This document shows, piece by piece, positions 7,372 through 16,675 of a stretch of DNA of 64,000 bases. This DNA comes from JBAIYU01 sp036763085 (GTDB lineage: Bacteria; Bacillota; Negativicutes; DSM-1736; Dendrosporobacteraceae): positions 682,001 through 746,000 of the forward strand of contig NZ_JBAIYU010000010.1 in the NCBI RefSeq assembly GCF_036763085.1. The letters run 5' to 3'. Each line of letters opens with the position of its first letter. Position 1 is the stretch's first letter. The notes below the pieces were generated by a model. That model did no database searches. It saw nothing but the letters and a program-made list of their open reading frames with translations, and was not told where the DNA came from. The position numbers and the translations under genes were made by a program.

Positions 7372-8376
7372 TTAACATATACGCGGCAGAGGATCTCCTA
7401 CCATTACATCTACAATTCTCTGTCCGCCAACTATAGTGTTTATATAAACCCGTCCGCTTGACTTCTTTGTTACTTTACCAATAACTGTCGACTCACGACC
7501 ATAAGGGTTTCTTTTCATTGCCGCTAATATAACCTCTGCTGACTCTTCCGGTACAACTGCCAGCAATTTACCCTCATTAGCTAAATATAGAGGATCTAGA
7601 CCAAGCAATTCACAAACACCGCGAACTTCAGCCTTCACCGGCATTTCATCCTCATATAGCTCAATTTCCACCTGACTCTGAGTTGCTATCTCATTAAGAG
7701 CTGTCGCAGCACCACCGCGTGTAGGGTCACGAAGCACACGGATATCAGGACATACCTTCAGCATGTCTTGTACCAAGCTATTTAAGGGAGCGCAATCGCT
7801 GACAAGTTGACTCTCCAACTGCAGCTGCTGGCGCTCAACCATTATTGCCATTCCATGATCACCTAACGTTCCGCTTGAAATTATAACATCACCAACTGCT
7901 GCCCGCCCCCCGGAAATTTCTACTTTATCAGCAATCTCGCCAATCCCGGCAGTATTTATAAATAGTTTATCTACTGCACCACGTTCGACGACTTTTGTAT
8001 CACCGGCAACAATTAGCACATTAGCTTCTTTTGCCGCATCAGCCATAGCCGCAACAACTTCTTCCAATACCTTAACCGAAAGACCTGCTTCAATAATAAA
8101 GCTGCTGCTAATATACAGCGGCTTAGCTCCACTCATGGATAGATCGTTAACTGTACCGCATACCGCCAGCTTTCCAATGTTTCCGCCTGGAAAAAATAAG
8201 GGACTAATTACATATGAGTCAGTAGTGAAGGCTAGGCGTCCATTTGGTCTAGGCAATCGCGCCGAGTCATGACCTTCCAGCAAATAAGGGTTTTCAAAGT
8301 ACTTATAAAATAGTTTCTTAATAAGCTGGGCGGTTAAACTGCCGCCGCTGCCATGCTGAATTGAGATTACCTCCAT
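7372..8376 (-). CDS. hypE: Hydrogenase maturation protein HypE
   Basis: Carbamoyl-phosphate-derived cyanide synthesis: HypE takes a carbamoyl group from HypF onto its C-terminal cysteine and dehydrates it with ATP to a thiocyanate for the Fe(CN)2CO centre of [NiFe]-hydrogenases. The protein is 334 aa and ends in PRIC, the diagnostic C-terminal tail with the acceptor cysteine. The N-terminal HGSGG and the ATP-binding AIR-synthase-like fold (GDTKVV, DPTRGG) are visible. The gene follows hypD by eight bases in tatA-hypC-hypD-hypE. Confidence 0.96.
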   Translation of the reverse strand: MEVISIQHGSGGSLTAQLIKKLFYKYFENPYLLEGHDSARLPRPNGRLAFTTDSYVISPLFFPGGNIGKLAVCGTVNDLSMSGAKPLYISSSFIIEAGLSVKVLEEVVAAMADAAKEANVLIVAGDTKVVERGAVDKLFINTAGIGEIADKVEISGGRAAVGDVIISSGTLGDHGMAIMVERQQLQLESQLVSDCAPLNSLVQDMLKVCPDIRVLRDPTRGGAATALNEIATQSQVEIELYEDEMPVKAEVRGVCELLGLDPLYLANEGKLLAVVPEESAEVILAAMKRNPYGRESTVIGKVTKKSSGRVYINTIVGGQRIVDVMVGDPLPRIC

Positions 8377-8384
8377 ATATCCTC

Positions 8385-9470
8385 CTACTCTAAATCATAC
8401 TTGTAATAAGCAGCACATGTGCCTTCTCCTGAAACCATGCACGCCCCGATTGGATTTTCCGGTGTGCAAAGCTTTCTAAATAAAGGACAATCCGGCGGTG
8501 TCTTTTTTCCCTGAAGAATGTCCCCGCAATTGCAGGCTGAAGGCATTTCTCTGTCTACATGCGGCAATGAAAAAACAAAACGGGCGTCATACTTAGCGTA
8601 TTGCGGTCTAATTGCTAAACCTGATTCTGTGATAACGCCAATTCCCCGCCACGCACTATGACTCTTAATAAAGACCTGCTCCATTACAGCTAAGGCATTA
8701 GGGTTGCCGTCTTGCTGCACTACCCTGCTGTAGTTATTTACAACTTGCGGACTTTTTTCCATTATCAGTTCAGTTAACTTCAGTAAGCCCTGCAATATAT
8801 CTATAGGCTCAAAGCCCGCAATCACTGCGGGAGTTCTATACTGTTCAGCCAGAAAGCGATATGGTTCAATACCAATTACACAACTTACATGCCCAGGACA
8901 TAAAAAACCCTGAATATTAAGCTCAGCATCTGCGACAAGGGCTTGCATCGCAGGAGGTACCACCTTATGGGCAGAGAAAACTGAATAATTGTTAATTCCC
9001 TGCTGTGCTGCCTGCAAAATCGCAAGGCCCACAATCGGTGCTGTTGTCTCAAAACCTATACCTAAAAAAACTACCTGTTTGTTGGGATTATCTAACGCTA
9101 TTTTAGTGGCATCCAGTGGTGAATAGACTATTCTGATGTCGTTACCTTGATTCTTTTCATTTAATAGCGATCCAAGACTACCCGGCACCCTCAGCATATC
9201 TCCAAAGGTAGCAATAATCACATCTTTTTGCCGCGATAGTTTAATTGCCTCGTCGACATAGCCCTGAGGCGTAACGCAGACCGGACACCCAGGGCCAGAA
9301 ACTAGTTTTAATTCTTTCGGCAGAACATCTCTAATAGCGCCTCTTGCAATAGCCATGGTATGGGTACCGCATATCTCCATAATGGTGATCGGACGAACAG
9401 CTAGCTTTTGAAGTTTAGCCGCCAGTTGTTTAGCCAATACAGGATCACGAAACTCACTAAGAAACTTCAT
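8385..9470 (-). CDS. hypD: Hydrogenase maturation protein HypD
   Basis: Fe-S scaffold protein, 361 aa, on which (with HypC) the Fe(CN)2CO unit is assembled. Visible: the CGTH motif (MEICGTHTMA), the GPGCPVCVTP motif with two cysteines, and C-terminal cysteines (ACNCGDI, CPLF, CTPENP) for the [4Fe-4S] cluster. The start codon overlaps the end of hypC by 14 bases, which indicates translational coupling of the two partners. Confidence 0.96.
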   Translation of the reverse strand: MKFLSEFRDPVLAKQLAAKLQKLAVRPITIMEICGTHTMAIARGAIRDVLPKELKLVSGPGCPVCVTPQGYVDEAIKLSRQKDVIIATFGDMLRVPGSLGSLLNEKNQGNDIRIVYSPLDATKIALDNPNKQVVFLGIGFETTAPIVGLAILQAAQQGINNYSVFSAHKVVPPAMQALVADAELNIQGFLCPGHVSCVIGIEPYRFLAEQYRTPAVIAGFEPIDILQGLLKLTELIMEKSPQVVNNYSRVVQQDGNPNALAVMEQVFIKSHSAWRGIGVITESGLAIRPQYAKYDARFVFSLPHVDREMPSACNCGDILQGKKTPPDCPLFRKLCTPENPIGACMVSGEGTCAAYYKYDLE

Positions 9471-9678
9471 TACTTATTATCCTTAGCAATTCTAAAGTTT
9501 CCATGGCAGCTTCTTCATCAATAATTTGCATACCGCATCCTGCGTGAACCAGAATATAGTCTCCCACCTTAGCTTCCGGGACGAACATTAAAGTTATTTT
9601 ACGTTTTACGCCGCTGATTTCGCCTATTCCCTCAAAATCTTTCCGCTCAATTAATCGTAATGGTACGCCTATGCACAT
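9457..9678 (-). CDS. hypC: Hydrogenase maturation chaperone HypC
   Basis: Small chaperone of 73 aa that forms the scaffold complex with HypD and carries the iron unit to the hydrogenase large subunit. The essential N-terminal Met-Cys is present (MCIGVPLRL), and the family segment GDYILVHAGCGMQIID follows. The gene overlaps hypD by 14 bases and follows tatA by about 17 bases. Confidence 0.95.
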   Translation of the reverse strand: MCIGVPLRLIERKDFEGIGEISGVKRKITLMFVPEAKVGDYILVHAGCGMQIIDEEAAMETLELLRIISNEVS

Positions 9679-9695
9679 TTTAGTTCACTTCCATC

Positions 9696-9875
9696 TTATT
9701 TTTCCTTATCATTATTTGTTTCAGATATATCTTTTTTTATCTCATCCGTAGCCTTCTTAAATTCGCCAATCGATTTTCCTAATGATCGACCTATATCAGG
9801 CAATTTACTAGGACCAAAAACAACCAATGCAATTACTAAGATCATTCCTAATTCTGGCAGACCTATTCCAAACAT
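9696..9875 (-). CDS. tatA: Twin-arginine translocase TatA-type subunit
   Basis: A 59-aa frame beginning MFGIGLPELGMILVIAL, the TatA/TatB pattern: a short N-terminal membrane helix, the FGPSKLPDIGRSLG hinge, an amphipathic helix (SIGEFKKATDEIK) and a charged tail. TatA multimers form the pore that exports folded Tat substrates. A GAGGGG site precedes the ATG. It is the first gene of tatA-hypCDE, which fits the export of periplasmic [NiFe]-hydrogenases by their Tat-signal small subunit. No tatC is in the window. Confidence 0.88.
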   Translation of the reverse strand: MFGIGLPELGMILVIALVVFGPSKLPDIGRSLGKSIGEFKKATDEIKKDISETNNDKEK

Positions 9876-10143
9876 TTCTACCCCTCACTTTTTTAAAAGA
9901 AATTTATAACTCAAAATAAAATACACCCGACGTGCCGACATATAGGTAAAGAATTTAACCATAATATATATATTATATAATTTAATGCCAATTTAATCCT
10001 TATCTTTAAGATTCGCCTAAATTCGGAAATTCACCTGTCTTTTATCCCTAAAGATATTAGCGATTTAGTTACAGGATTTTTTATAGCACTATCCGAATCT
10101 TCTATGATGAGACGACCTAAGCTTTTTAAAACGGGGGTTGACC
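9876..10143. promoter_or_regulatory. Divergent promoter region between tatA-hypCDE and hypF
   Basis: A 268-base AT-rich spacer between the two divergent hyp units, with runs such as ATAATATATATATTATATAA near 9960-9980. It must hold both promoters, but I see no confident -35/-10 pair or known operator. Confidence 0.4.
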
Positions 10144-12408
10144 TTGATACGTTTAAATATTTTAGTAAGAGGTACTGTACAGGGCGTAGGTTTTCGTCCA
10201 TTTATTTATCGACTGGCTAGCGAGTATAACTTAAAAGGCTGGGTTCGTAATAATTCAGCTGGTGTCGAAATTGAAATAGAAGGAACTGTTCCTAATATAG
10301 AGCTTTTCCAAAAGACGATTACTAGCAAAAAACCTCAGCTAGCCGTGATAACCAAAATTATAACTAAAGAAATTGATGTAACTAATAGTGTTGATTTTAA
10401 AATTCTAGAGAGCAATAATTCGCTCTTAGAAACTGCTATGATTTCATCTGACGCCGCAACCTGCCAAGACTGCCTGGCTGATATAACAAATGATCAAGGC
10501 AGGCGCTATGGCTACGCCTTTACTAACTGTACAAACTGCGGCCCGAGATACACCATTATTAAGTCCACGCCTTATGACCGTGCTGCTACAACTATGGACT
10601 CTTTTAAGATGTGTGATGCCTGTAAAAATGAATATAATGATCCAGCTAATAGAAGGTTTCATGCCCAGCCAAACGCCTGCCCGGTTTGCGGACCACAGTA
10701 TCAACTGCTTGACAATAACGGTCAGCAGGTTGCTGATGAAACGACTGCATTCGAACTCGCAAGGCAACTAATAGCGGCTGGATATATATTAGCTGTTAAA
10801 GGCCTTGGCGGATATCATCTTGCATGTAACGCCTATAATGAATCCGCAGTAAAGCTCCTTAGAGCACGAAAAATTAGAGAAGATAAGCCTTTTGCTGTCA
10901 TGGCCGGCAGCTTAGACACTTTAAAGACGATATGCATAATATCTGACGAAGAGACAAAGCTTTTAACCTCTCCCGAAAGCCCTATTGTTTTATTAAACAA
11001 AAGCAGTAACTACAATTTGGCGGAAACGGTATCACCTGATAACCCGCGCATTGGCGTTATGCTGCCCTATACTCCTGCTCATAGCTTATTGATTGATTCA
11101 AGCCAAGTTTGGGTGATGACCAGCGGAAATGCCAGCGATGAACCTATTGCCTATGAAGATACCGACGCACTTTGCCGGTTATCCAAAATCGCAGATTACT
11201 TTTTGGTACATAATCGACCTATTTACCGCAGGGCAGATGACTCAATTGCTTATGTAATTAACGGCAGCCCAGCACTTTTGCGCCGCAGCAGAGGCTATAC
11301 ACCTAGCCCAATTAAACTGCCAAAATCAATACCCTCAATGCTGGCCTGCGGCGGTGAACTTAAAAGCACTTTCTGCCTTACACGTGACAACAATGCGTAT
11401 CTAAGTACGCATATCGGTGATCTCGAAACCCCAGCTACATATGATTACTATGTTGACTCCATAAGACATTATAAGCAACTTCTTAATATCGAACCTGAAT
11501 GTGTTGCATATGACTTTCATCCAGAATATCTATCCACAAAATATGCCCTAAGCCTTGAAATACCTAAGGTTGCTGTACAGCATCACCACGCCCACATTGC
11601 CGCAGTTATGGCTGAGCATGGCTTACAGGAGGCAGTTATCGGAGTTGCCTTTGATGGTACAGGCTATGGTGATGATGGCTCACTTTGGGGCGGCGAATTT
11701 CTCGTTGCTGATTATAAAAGCTATATCAGAGCAGCGCATTGCAACTATCTGCCACTCCCGGGCGGCAGCAAAGCAATAAAAGAGCCTTGGCGTCTGGCAC
11801 TGGCTGTTCTTTACGAGCATTATGGTGACACCCTAAAAGAAGCCAAACTTCCGGTCATGGAAATTTTACCGCCAGACTGGCCAATTGTAATTCAAATGCT
11901 CGATAAAAAATTAAATTGTCCTCTTACCTCTAGCGCGGGCCGCCTTTTCGATATTGTGGCAGCACTTTGTAAATTGCGGACTGCTATCAACTATGAAGGT
12001 CAGGCCGCAGTAGAACTGGAATTAGCTGCCGGAAATACTAAAGGCATAATCCTTCCCTATGAAATCACTACTGGGCGGCCTAGCATTATAGACTTCATGC
12101 CCACATATCGCAAAATAATAGAACTACTTGGCAGCGGTTACACTTTAGATTATATTAGTGCATCCTTCCACAACACGGTAGCGGACGCTATCTTTCAAAT
12201 GATACATAAAGTAAGCCATGAGACCGGAATAGCTAACGTTGTGCTAAGCGGTGGAGTATTCCAGAATATACGCCTGCTTAATACTACTCTCAGACTATTA
12301 GCCGATAGTAAATTCAGAGTCTTGATCCCAAGACAGGTTCCTCCTAATGACGGTGGACTGGCCTTAGGCCAAGCACTCATCGCTGCCGCGAACCTCAAAC
12401 TTATTTAA
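10144..12408 (+). CDS. hypF: Carbamoyltransferase HypF
   Basis: About 754 aa, full length. It converts carbamoyl phosphate and ATP to a carbamoyl adenylate and passes the group to HypE. Domains in order: acylphosphatase-like (VQGVGFRPFIYR, residues about 10-90), two zinc fingers (C-x2-C pairs CQDC, CTNC, CDAC, CPVC, about 105-185), a YrdC-like domain (about 200-380) and a Kae1-like C-terminal domain with HHHAH and the late GGVFQN segment. The start is ambiguous: TTG at 10138 directly abuts the GGGGG, TTG at 10144 has about seven bases of spacing and gives the usual IRLNILV start, so I chose it. It is divergent from tatA-hypCDE. Confidence 0.95.
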   Translation: MIRLNILVRGTVQGVGFRPFIYRLASEYNLKGWVRNNSAGVEIEIEGTVPNIELFQKTITSKKPQLAVITKIITKEIDVTNSVDFKILESNNSLLETAMISSDAATCQDCLADITNDQGRRYGYAFTNCTNCGPRYTIIKSTPYDRAATTMDSFKMCDACKNEYNDPANRRFHAQPNACPVCGPQYQLLDNNGQQVADETTAFELARQLIAAGYILAVKGLGGYHLACNAYNESAVKLLRARKIREDKPFAVMAGSLDTLKTICIISDEETKLLTSPESPIVLLNKSSNYNLAETVSPDNPRIGVMLPYTPAHSLLIDSSQVWVMTSGNASDEPIAYEDTDALCRLSKIADYFLVHNRPIYRRADDSIAYVINGSPALLRRSRGYTPSPIKLPKSIPSMLACGGELKSTFCLTRDNNAYLSTHIGDLETPATYDYYVDSIRHYKQLLNIEPECVAYDFHPEYLSTKYALSLEIPKVAVQHHHAHIAAVMAEHGLQEAVIGVAFDGTGYGDDGSLWGGEFLVADYKSYIRAAHCNYLPLPGGSKAIKEPWRLALAVLYEHYGDTLKEAKLPVMEILPPDWPIVIQMLDKKLNCPLTSSAGRLFDIVAALCKLRTAINYEGQAAVELELAAGNTKGIILPYEITTGRPSIIDFMPTYRKIIELLGSGYTLDYISASFHNTVADAIFQMIHKVSHETGIANVVLSGGVFQNIRLLNTTLRLLADSKFRVLIPRQVPPNDGGLALGQALIAAANLKLI

Positions 12409-12477
12409 TACTCAAGTGAGCAGAAACTCCTTTGTTCCAGCATATAATTTTGCATACTCTTCTTTGGGGTGATAATA

Positions 12478-14268
12478 ATGGATTTAGTAACAAAAACAAT
12501 ACCAGTATCGGGAATGCACTGCAGCGCTTGTGAAACTAGAATTACAAAGGCCATTAACAAATTAAAAGGTATATCTCAGATAAGAGCGAGCTATCAGGAG
12601 AACTTGGTCGAGGTTTCATTTGATTCCAGTATATGTTCTTTAGATGACATTAAAGAAGTTATAGTCAGAGCTGGCTATGAAATTACCCCAGTAAAAAGCA
12701 GCAGCTTAGGTTCGATGCTTATAATATTTATTGCTATATTAGGCTTGGGACAGTTTTCGGGCAATTTTGATATGTCAGCAAAACTTCAGAGTAATGTCAC
12801 TTATTCTCTGCTTTTTATTATTGGCATATTTACCTCACTACACTGTGTTGGAATGTGCGGGGGTATAATGCTGTCCCAAAGCTTAAATAACGGATCAGCT
12901 GGACGTTACGCCGTGATGCCTGCCCTAAGTTATAACCTTGGCAGACTTCTTAGCTATACACTCCTAGGCGGCATAGTTGGTGCTATTGGTTCTGTTATAT
13001 CGCTATCCCTAGGGTTTATGTCAGGTGTAACTATTTTTGCCGGTTTATTTATGGTGCTAATGGGAATTAATATAGCCGGATTTACAATTGGCCGTAAAAT
13101 TCTTAATCTTATCCGCTTGCCTTTGCCTAAGATTAATTTATCAAAGCCGAAAACACCTTTTCTGGTTGGTTTGTTTAACGGCTTCATGCCTTGCGGTCCG
13201 CTACAGACTATGCAGCTGTACGCTCTTAGCACCGGCAATGCGCTTGAAGGTGCGGCAACAATGTTTATCTTTGCTTTAGGTACAATTCCATTGATGCTCT
13301 CATTCGGCAGTATTTCAGCCTTCCTTAGTAAAAATTCGACTGCAAAATTGCTCAAATTCAGCGGCATCTTCATTATCGCCCTTGGCTTGATTATGACCAA
13401 CCGTGGTCTATCCTTAGCTGGATTTAGTCTTCCCTTTAGTCAATATGCCAGCCAAAACATTACAGGGAATAACAATGTAATTAAAGCTGAGCTACGTGAC
13501 GGAATTCAAGTCGTTAATATTACCGCGGACAATCGGGGGTATACACCAAATGTAATATTTGTGCAAAAAGGTGTTCCCTTAAAATGGATAGTTAACGGTC
13601 AACAAATTAATTCCTGTAACAATGAGATTATAGTACCAGCGCTTGATATAAGGAAAAAGCTAACCGCTGGTGAAAATATAATTGAATTCACGCCGCAGGC
13701 TGATGAGCTAACCTTCAGTTGCTGGATGGGAATGCTGACAGGTGTTATCAAAGTCGTTGATGATGTAAAATCGGTAGATATATCCAAAGCAAATGTCGCT
13801 GTGCCTCCTAGCAGCGGCTGCTGCGGCGCGGGTGCAGGAGGAGGCGGCTGCTGCGGCAGTTCGTCCGCCTCCGCCGGAATTTATGGTGATATTGCTAAAG
13901 TGCCAACTGACCGACTCATTAAAAAGGCGGAAATAAGAAACTCAAGCCAGACTGCTTATTTTAAGGGCATAGGTAATGAATTAGAGCCACTGATTATAGT
14001 AATTCAAAGAGATATGTCGGCAAAAATTATTCTAGACTTAACTAACTTTGATAACCCAGTTGGTAAATGGGAAGTATTTGATTATAAAAATAAAAATACT
14101 ATTACTGCCTTCCAGGGTAAAAAAGGAGTTAACGAAGTAACTTTAAACGTCACCGAGGACTGCTCGCTGGGTTTATATAAAGATCGCAAGATCATTGCAA
14201 TTATTGAAGTTGTAGAGAACACCGATAAAATAGATTTGGAAAAAGTGAGAGATAAATACTTAAGATAA
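12478..14268 (+). CDS. Heavy-metal domain - SafE-type membrane - cupredoxin-like fusion
   Basis: About 596 aa. Domains in order: heavy-metal-associated domain with GMHCSAC at residues 12-18; a six-helix membrane domain of the TauE/SafE (urease-accessory UreH-like) type, about 75-325, with the paired motifs HCVGMCGG and NGFMPCGP; a cupredoxin-like domain (about 345-430) containing SCNNEI and SCWMGM; a Gly/Cys-rich linker with two CCG units (about 447-470); and a second beta-rich C-terminal domain. HMA-SafE-cupredoxin proteins occur in anaerobes and are thought to handle copper or similar soft metals, but the function is unproven. The GGGGTGAT site supports the ATG at 12478. It follows hypF by 69 bases on the same strand; a hydrogenase link is possible but not shown. 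Confidence 0.75.
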   Translation: MDLVTKTIPVSGMHCSACETRITKAINKLKGISQIRASYQENLVEVSFDSSICSLDDIKEVIVRAGYEITPVKSSSLGSMLIIFIAILGLGQFSGNFDMSAKLQSNVTYSLLFIIGIFTSLHCVGMCGGIMLSQSLNNGSAGRYAVMPALSYNLGRLLSYTLLGGIVGAIGSVISLSLGFMSGVTIFAGLFMVLMGINIAGFTIGRKILNLIRLPLPKINLSKPKTPFLVGLFNGFMPCGPLQTMQLYALSTGNALEGAATMFIFALGTIPLMLSFGSISAFLSKNSTAKLLKFSGIFIIALGLIMTNRGLSLAGFSLPFSQYASQNITGNNNVIKAELRDGIQVVNITADNRGYTPNVIFVQKGVPLKWIVNGQQINSCNNEIIVPALDIRKKLTAGENIIEFTPQADELTFSCWMGMLTGVIKVVDDVKSVDISKANVAVPPSSGCCGAGAGGGGCCGSSSASAGIYGDIAKVPTDRLIKKAEIRNSSQTAYFKGIGNELEPLIIVIQRDMSAKIILDLTNFDNPVGKWEVFDYKNKNTITAFQGKKGVNEVTLNVTEDCSLGLYKDRKIIAIIEVVENTDKIDLEKVRDKYLR

Positions 14269-14308
14269 CCTTAGTCTCTGCTTAAAACCAATCAAATCCT
14301 AAAACAGT

Positions 14309-14350
14309 CAGCCGCAGACAAAGCGAACTAGCTCGTTTTGTCTGCGGCTG
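14309..14350. terminator. Bidirectional terminator
   Basis: Long arms CAGCCGCAGACA/TGTCTGCGGCTG with further internal pairing, between the convergent fusion gene (ends 14268) and the minus-strand hypothetical gene (ends 14354). Confidence 0.75.
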
Positions 14351-14353
14351 CAT

Positions 14354-14755
14354 TTATGATAAGTACTCATCGCTTTTTGTTAATTCTTCTGGGTCAGGAT
14401 GAATAATCCCCCACTCGGCACCTTCCTGATCTAACAATTCTTTTATAACGTCCAGCAAACCTTCCTTATCGCCTATTTCATCATGCCGTTCGGTAATTGC
14501 TCTAATAAACTCATTGACTCCTTCTGAGAACAGCGATTCAACCTCCATGCGACCTGTTAGCATATCACCTTCAGCTTCAAAAATCTCAAACGTTACATCA
14601 GGTTCAGGCCGCTCCCCACCTATTACACGAACACTTTGTTCGCCTTTATATATATAAACTATCGGGCTATTCAGATAAATATATAAATACTCACCTTCAA
14701 AATGATCGCCTTCCTCGATTTCAAAACACCCATTCCTTCCGCAGTAGTCTAACAT
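14354..14755 (-). CDS. Hypothetical acidic protein (133 aa)
   Basis: I do not recognise this protein. It is strongly acidic, cytosolic (no signal peptide or membrane helix), with Cys5 and Cys10 at the N-terminus and a beta-rich first half followed by a helical second half. GGAGGCGG lies just before the ATG and codon use resembles the neighbours, so expression is likely. It is followed on the same strand at lower coordinates by the terminator at 14309-14350 and preceded by a DUF1653 gene transcribed separately. Confidence 0.55.
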   Translation of the reverse strand: MLDYCGRNGCFEIEEGDHFEGEYLYIYLNSPIVYIYKGEQSVRVIGGERPEPDVTFEIFEAEGDMLTGRMEVESLFSEGVNEFIRAITERHDEIGDKEGLLDVIKELLDQEGAEWGIIHPDPEELTKSDEYLS

Positions 14756-14845
14756 AATCCCGCCTCCATAAGATTAATAATTACTCATTATTTTTTCCAC
14801 AAACAACGAATAGATTCGCCTGAGGCTATCATAATATGAAGTTTT

Positions 14846-15079
14846 CTAAGGTATCATTTCATCTGCGTAACAAAATCTTGGCACTATTTTACCCACCACC
14901 ACAATTTCTTCGAGAAACATAGCTTTAGGCCTGACCCATAAACCATAATCGCCGTAAAGGGCCTGATAAACTACAACATCTTCCATTGTTTCGCTATGTT
15001 TTGCTTCACCAATAACTTTATAATAATTTCCTTTGTAGTGCCTATATATGCCCTGCTTAATTGCGGTTTCTTGCTGCAT
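14846..15079 (-). CDS. DUF1653 family protein (77 aa)
   Basis: The sequence carries the DUF1653 pattern: IYRHYKGNYYKVIGEAKHSE, then a VVYQALYGDYGLWVRP stretch and MFLEE. This is a small single-domain protein, often linked to nucleotide or repair functions by context only; its biochemical role is unknown. AGGGTGTTATT precedes the ATG. It stands between the acidic hypothetical gene and dctA, all on the minus strand. Confidence 0.8.
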   Translation of the reverse strand: MQQETAIKQGIYRHYKGNYYKVIGEAKHSETMEDVVVYQALYGDYGLWVRPKAMFLEEIVVVGKIVPRFCYADEMIP

Positions 15080-15114
15080 AATAACACCCTCCGTAATATT
15101 ATGGTAATAGGAAG

Positions 15115-15142
15115 AAAACTCCCAGCGGTAACTGGGAGTTTT
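15115..15142 (-). terminator. Terminator of dctA
   Basis: AAAACTCCCAG/CTGGGAGTTTT with a six-base loop, directly behind the dctA stop codon. Confidence 0.75.
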
Positions 15143-15144
15143 AA

Positions 15145-16395
15145 CTATGATTTAAGCTTTTCTTTGAGCATATCTTTATCTAATTCGTTTTCCCAGCTGG
15201 AAACTACGACTGTAGCAACACCATTTCCAATAAGGTTTGTAAGAGCGCGAGCTTCTGACATAAACCTATCTATTCCTAGTATCAGCGCTAAACCAGCTAC
15301 TGGTATCGTAGGAATAACCGATAAAGTTGCCGCAAGCGTAATAAAGCCGCTGCCAGTAACTCCTGATGCCCCTTTCGACGTTAGAAGTAAAACTGTCAAA
15401 ATGGTCAATTGCTGTGCTAGAGTCAGCTCAGTGTTAGTCGCCTGAGCTACAAATATCGCAGCCATTGTTAGATAAATCGAAGTACCATCTAAGTTAAACG
15501 AATATCCAGTAGGTATTACTAATCCAACGACGGATTTTGAACAGCCCAGCTTTTCGAGTTTATCCATCATACGAGGCAGTACACTCTCGGAAGATGAAGT
15601 ACCCAGAACAATTAACAGCTCTTCCTTAATATACTTAATAAAGCTAAAAATGCTGAAACCAGCAAATCTGGTAATTGTGCCAAGTACTAAAAAGATAAAC
15701 AACAGACAAGTAAGATAGAAGCTTCCCATGAGTTTAGCAAGAGGCGCAAGTGACGCAAGGCCGTACTTACCAATTGTGAACGCCATGGCACCAAAAGCGC
15801 CAATAGGAGCAACCTTCATAATAATGCCTACTACACCAAATAATCCATGTGAAATTTCGTCGATTATTCCTAATAGCTTATTGCTTTTTTCACCCATAGC
15901 CGATAAGGCGAATCCGAACATTATGGAAAACAATAATACCTGCAATATGTCACCCTTAGCAAAGGCATCAACAACAGTGTTTGGAATAATATTCAGTAAA
16001 AAATCAACAGTGCTTTGATTGCTTGCCACTTTAGTATAAGCAGCCACCGCTTTAGTATCTAACGTGCTGATATCAGCATTCATTCCTACACCAGGTTTAA
16101 CAAAGTTAACTACTAAAAGGCCGATAATTAAAGCTACTGTAGAAACTAATTCAAAATATAATAACGCCTTCCCACCTACACGGCCAACCTTTTTCATGCA
16201 CCCCATACCAGCGATTCCAACTACAACAGTACAGAATATTATCGGTGCAATTATCATCTTAATAAGTTTTATAAAGCCATCACCAAACGGCTTCATCGCA
16301 ACCCCTAAAGACGGATAAAAATGCCCTAAAAGAATACCAACAATGATAGCGAAAATAACTTGAAAATAAAGGTATTTATAAATAGGTTGCTTCAT
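15145..16395 (-). CDS. dctA: C4-dicarboxylate:cation symporter DctA
   Basis: About 416 aa, a normal length for the dicarboxylate/amino acid:cation symporter family. It imports succinate, fumarate, malate or aspartate with protons or sodium across the inner membrane. Visible: the DctA-like GDGFIKLIKMIIAPIIF block near residue 40, the serine-rich re-entrant loop (LGTSSSESVLPRM) and the conserved GYSFNLDGTSIY segment that shapes the carboxylate site. No two-component DctB/DctR genes lie nearby. The upstream spacer (16396-16675) is AT-rich without an obvious operator. Confidence 0.88.
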   Translation of the reverse strand: MKQPIYKYLYFQVIFAIIVGILLGHFYPSLGVAMKPFGDGFIKLIKMIIAPIIFCTVVVGIAGMGCMKKVGRVGGKALLYFELVSTVALIIGLLVVNFVKPGVGMNADISTLDTKAVAAYTKVASNQSTVDFLLNIIPNTVVDAFAKGDILQVLLFSIMFGFALSAMGEKSNKLLGIIDEISHGLFGVVGIIMKVAPIGAFGAMAFTIGKYGLASLAPLAKLMGSFYLTCLLFIFLVLGTITRFAGFSIFSFIKYIKEELLIVLGTSSSESVLPRMMDKLEKLGCSKSVVGLVIPTGYSFNLDGTSIYLTMAAIFVAQATNTELTLAQQLTILTVLLLTSKGASGVTGSGFITLAATLSVIPTIPVAGLALILGIDRFMSEARALTNLIGNGVATVVVSSWENELDKDMLKEKLKS

Positions 16396-16675
16396 TTTTT
16401 GCTATTATCTCCCCTCTTTTAATTTGATTTAGTTATTTTAGTAACAATATTAAAATCACAAATATATAATATCTCATTCTTCTTGGTAAAGTAAAGATTA
16501 TCTCCCCTAAAGCAATATGTATACACAATGCAAATACATAGTAAACTATTACCTGCGTATTATTAGCACTATATTGGGCTATTTTGCTGAAAATTTACAA
16601 AAATCATAAAATAAAGGTAATCTGTTGATTTTGTGGAAAATAAATATACAAGCATTACTTAAGGAGCTGCCTAAA

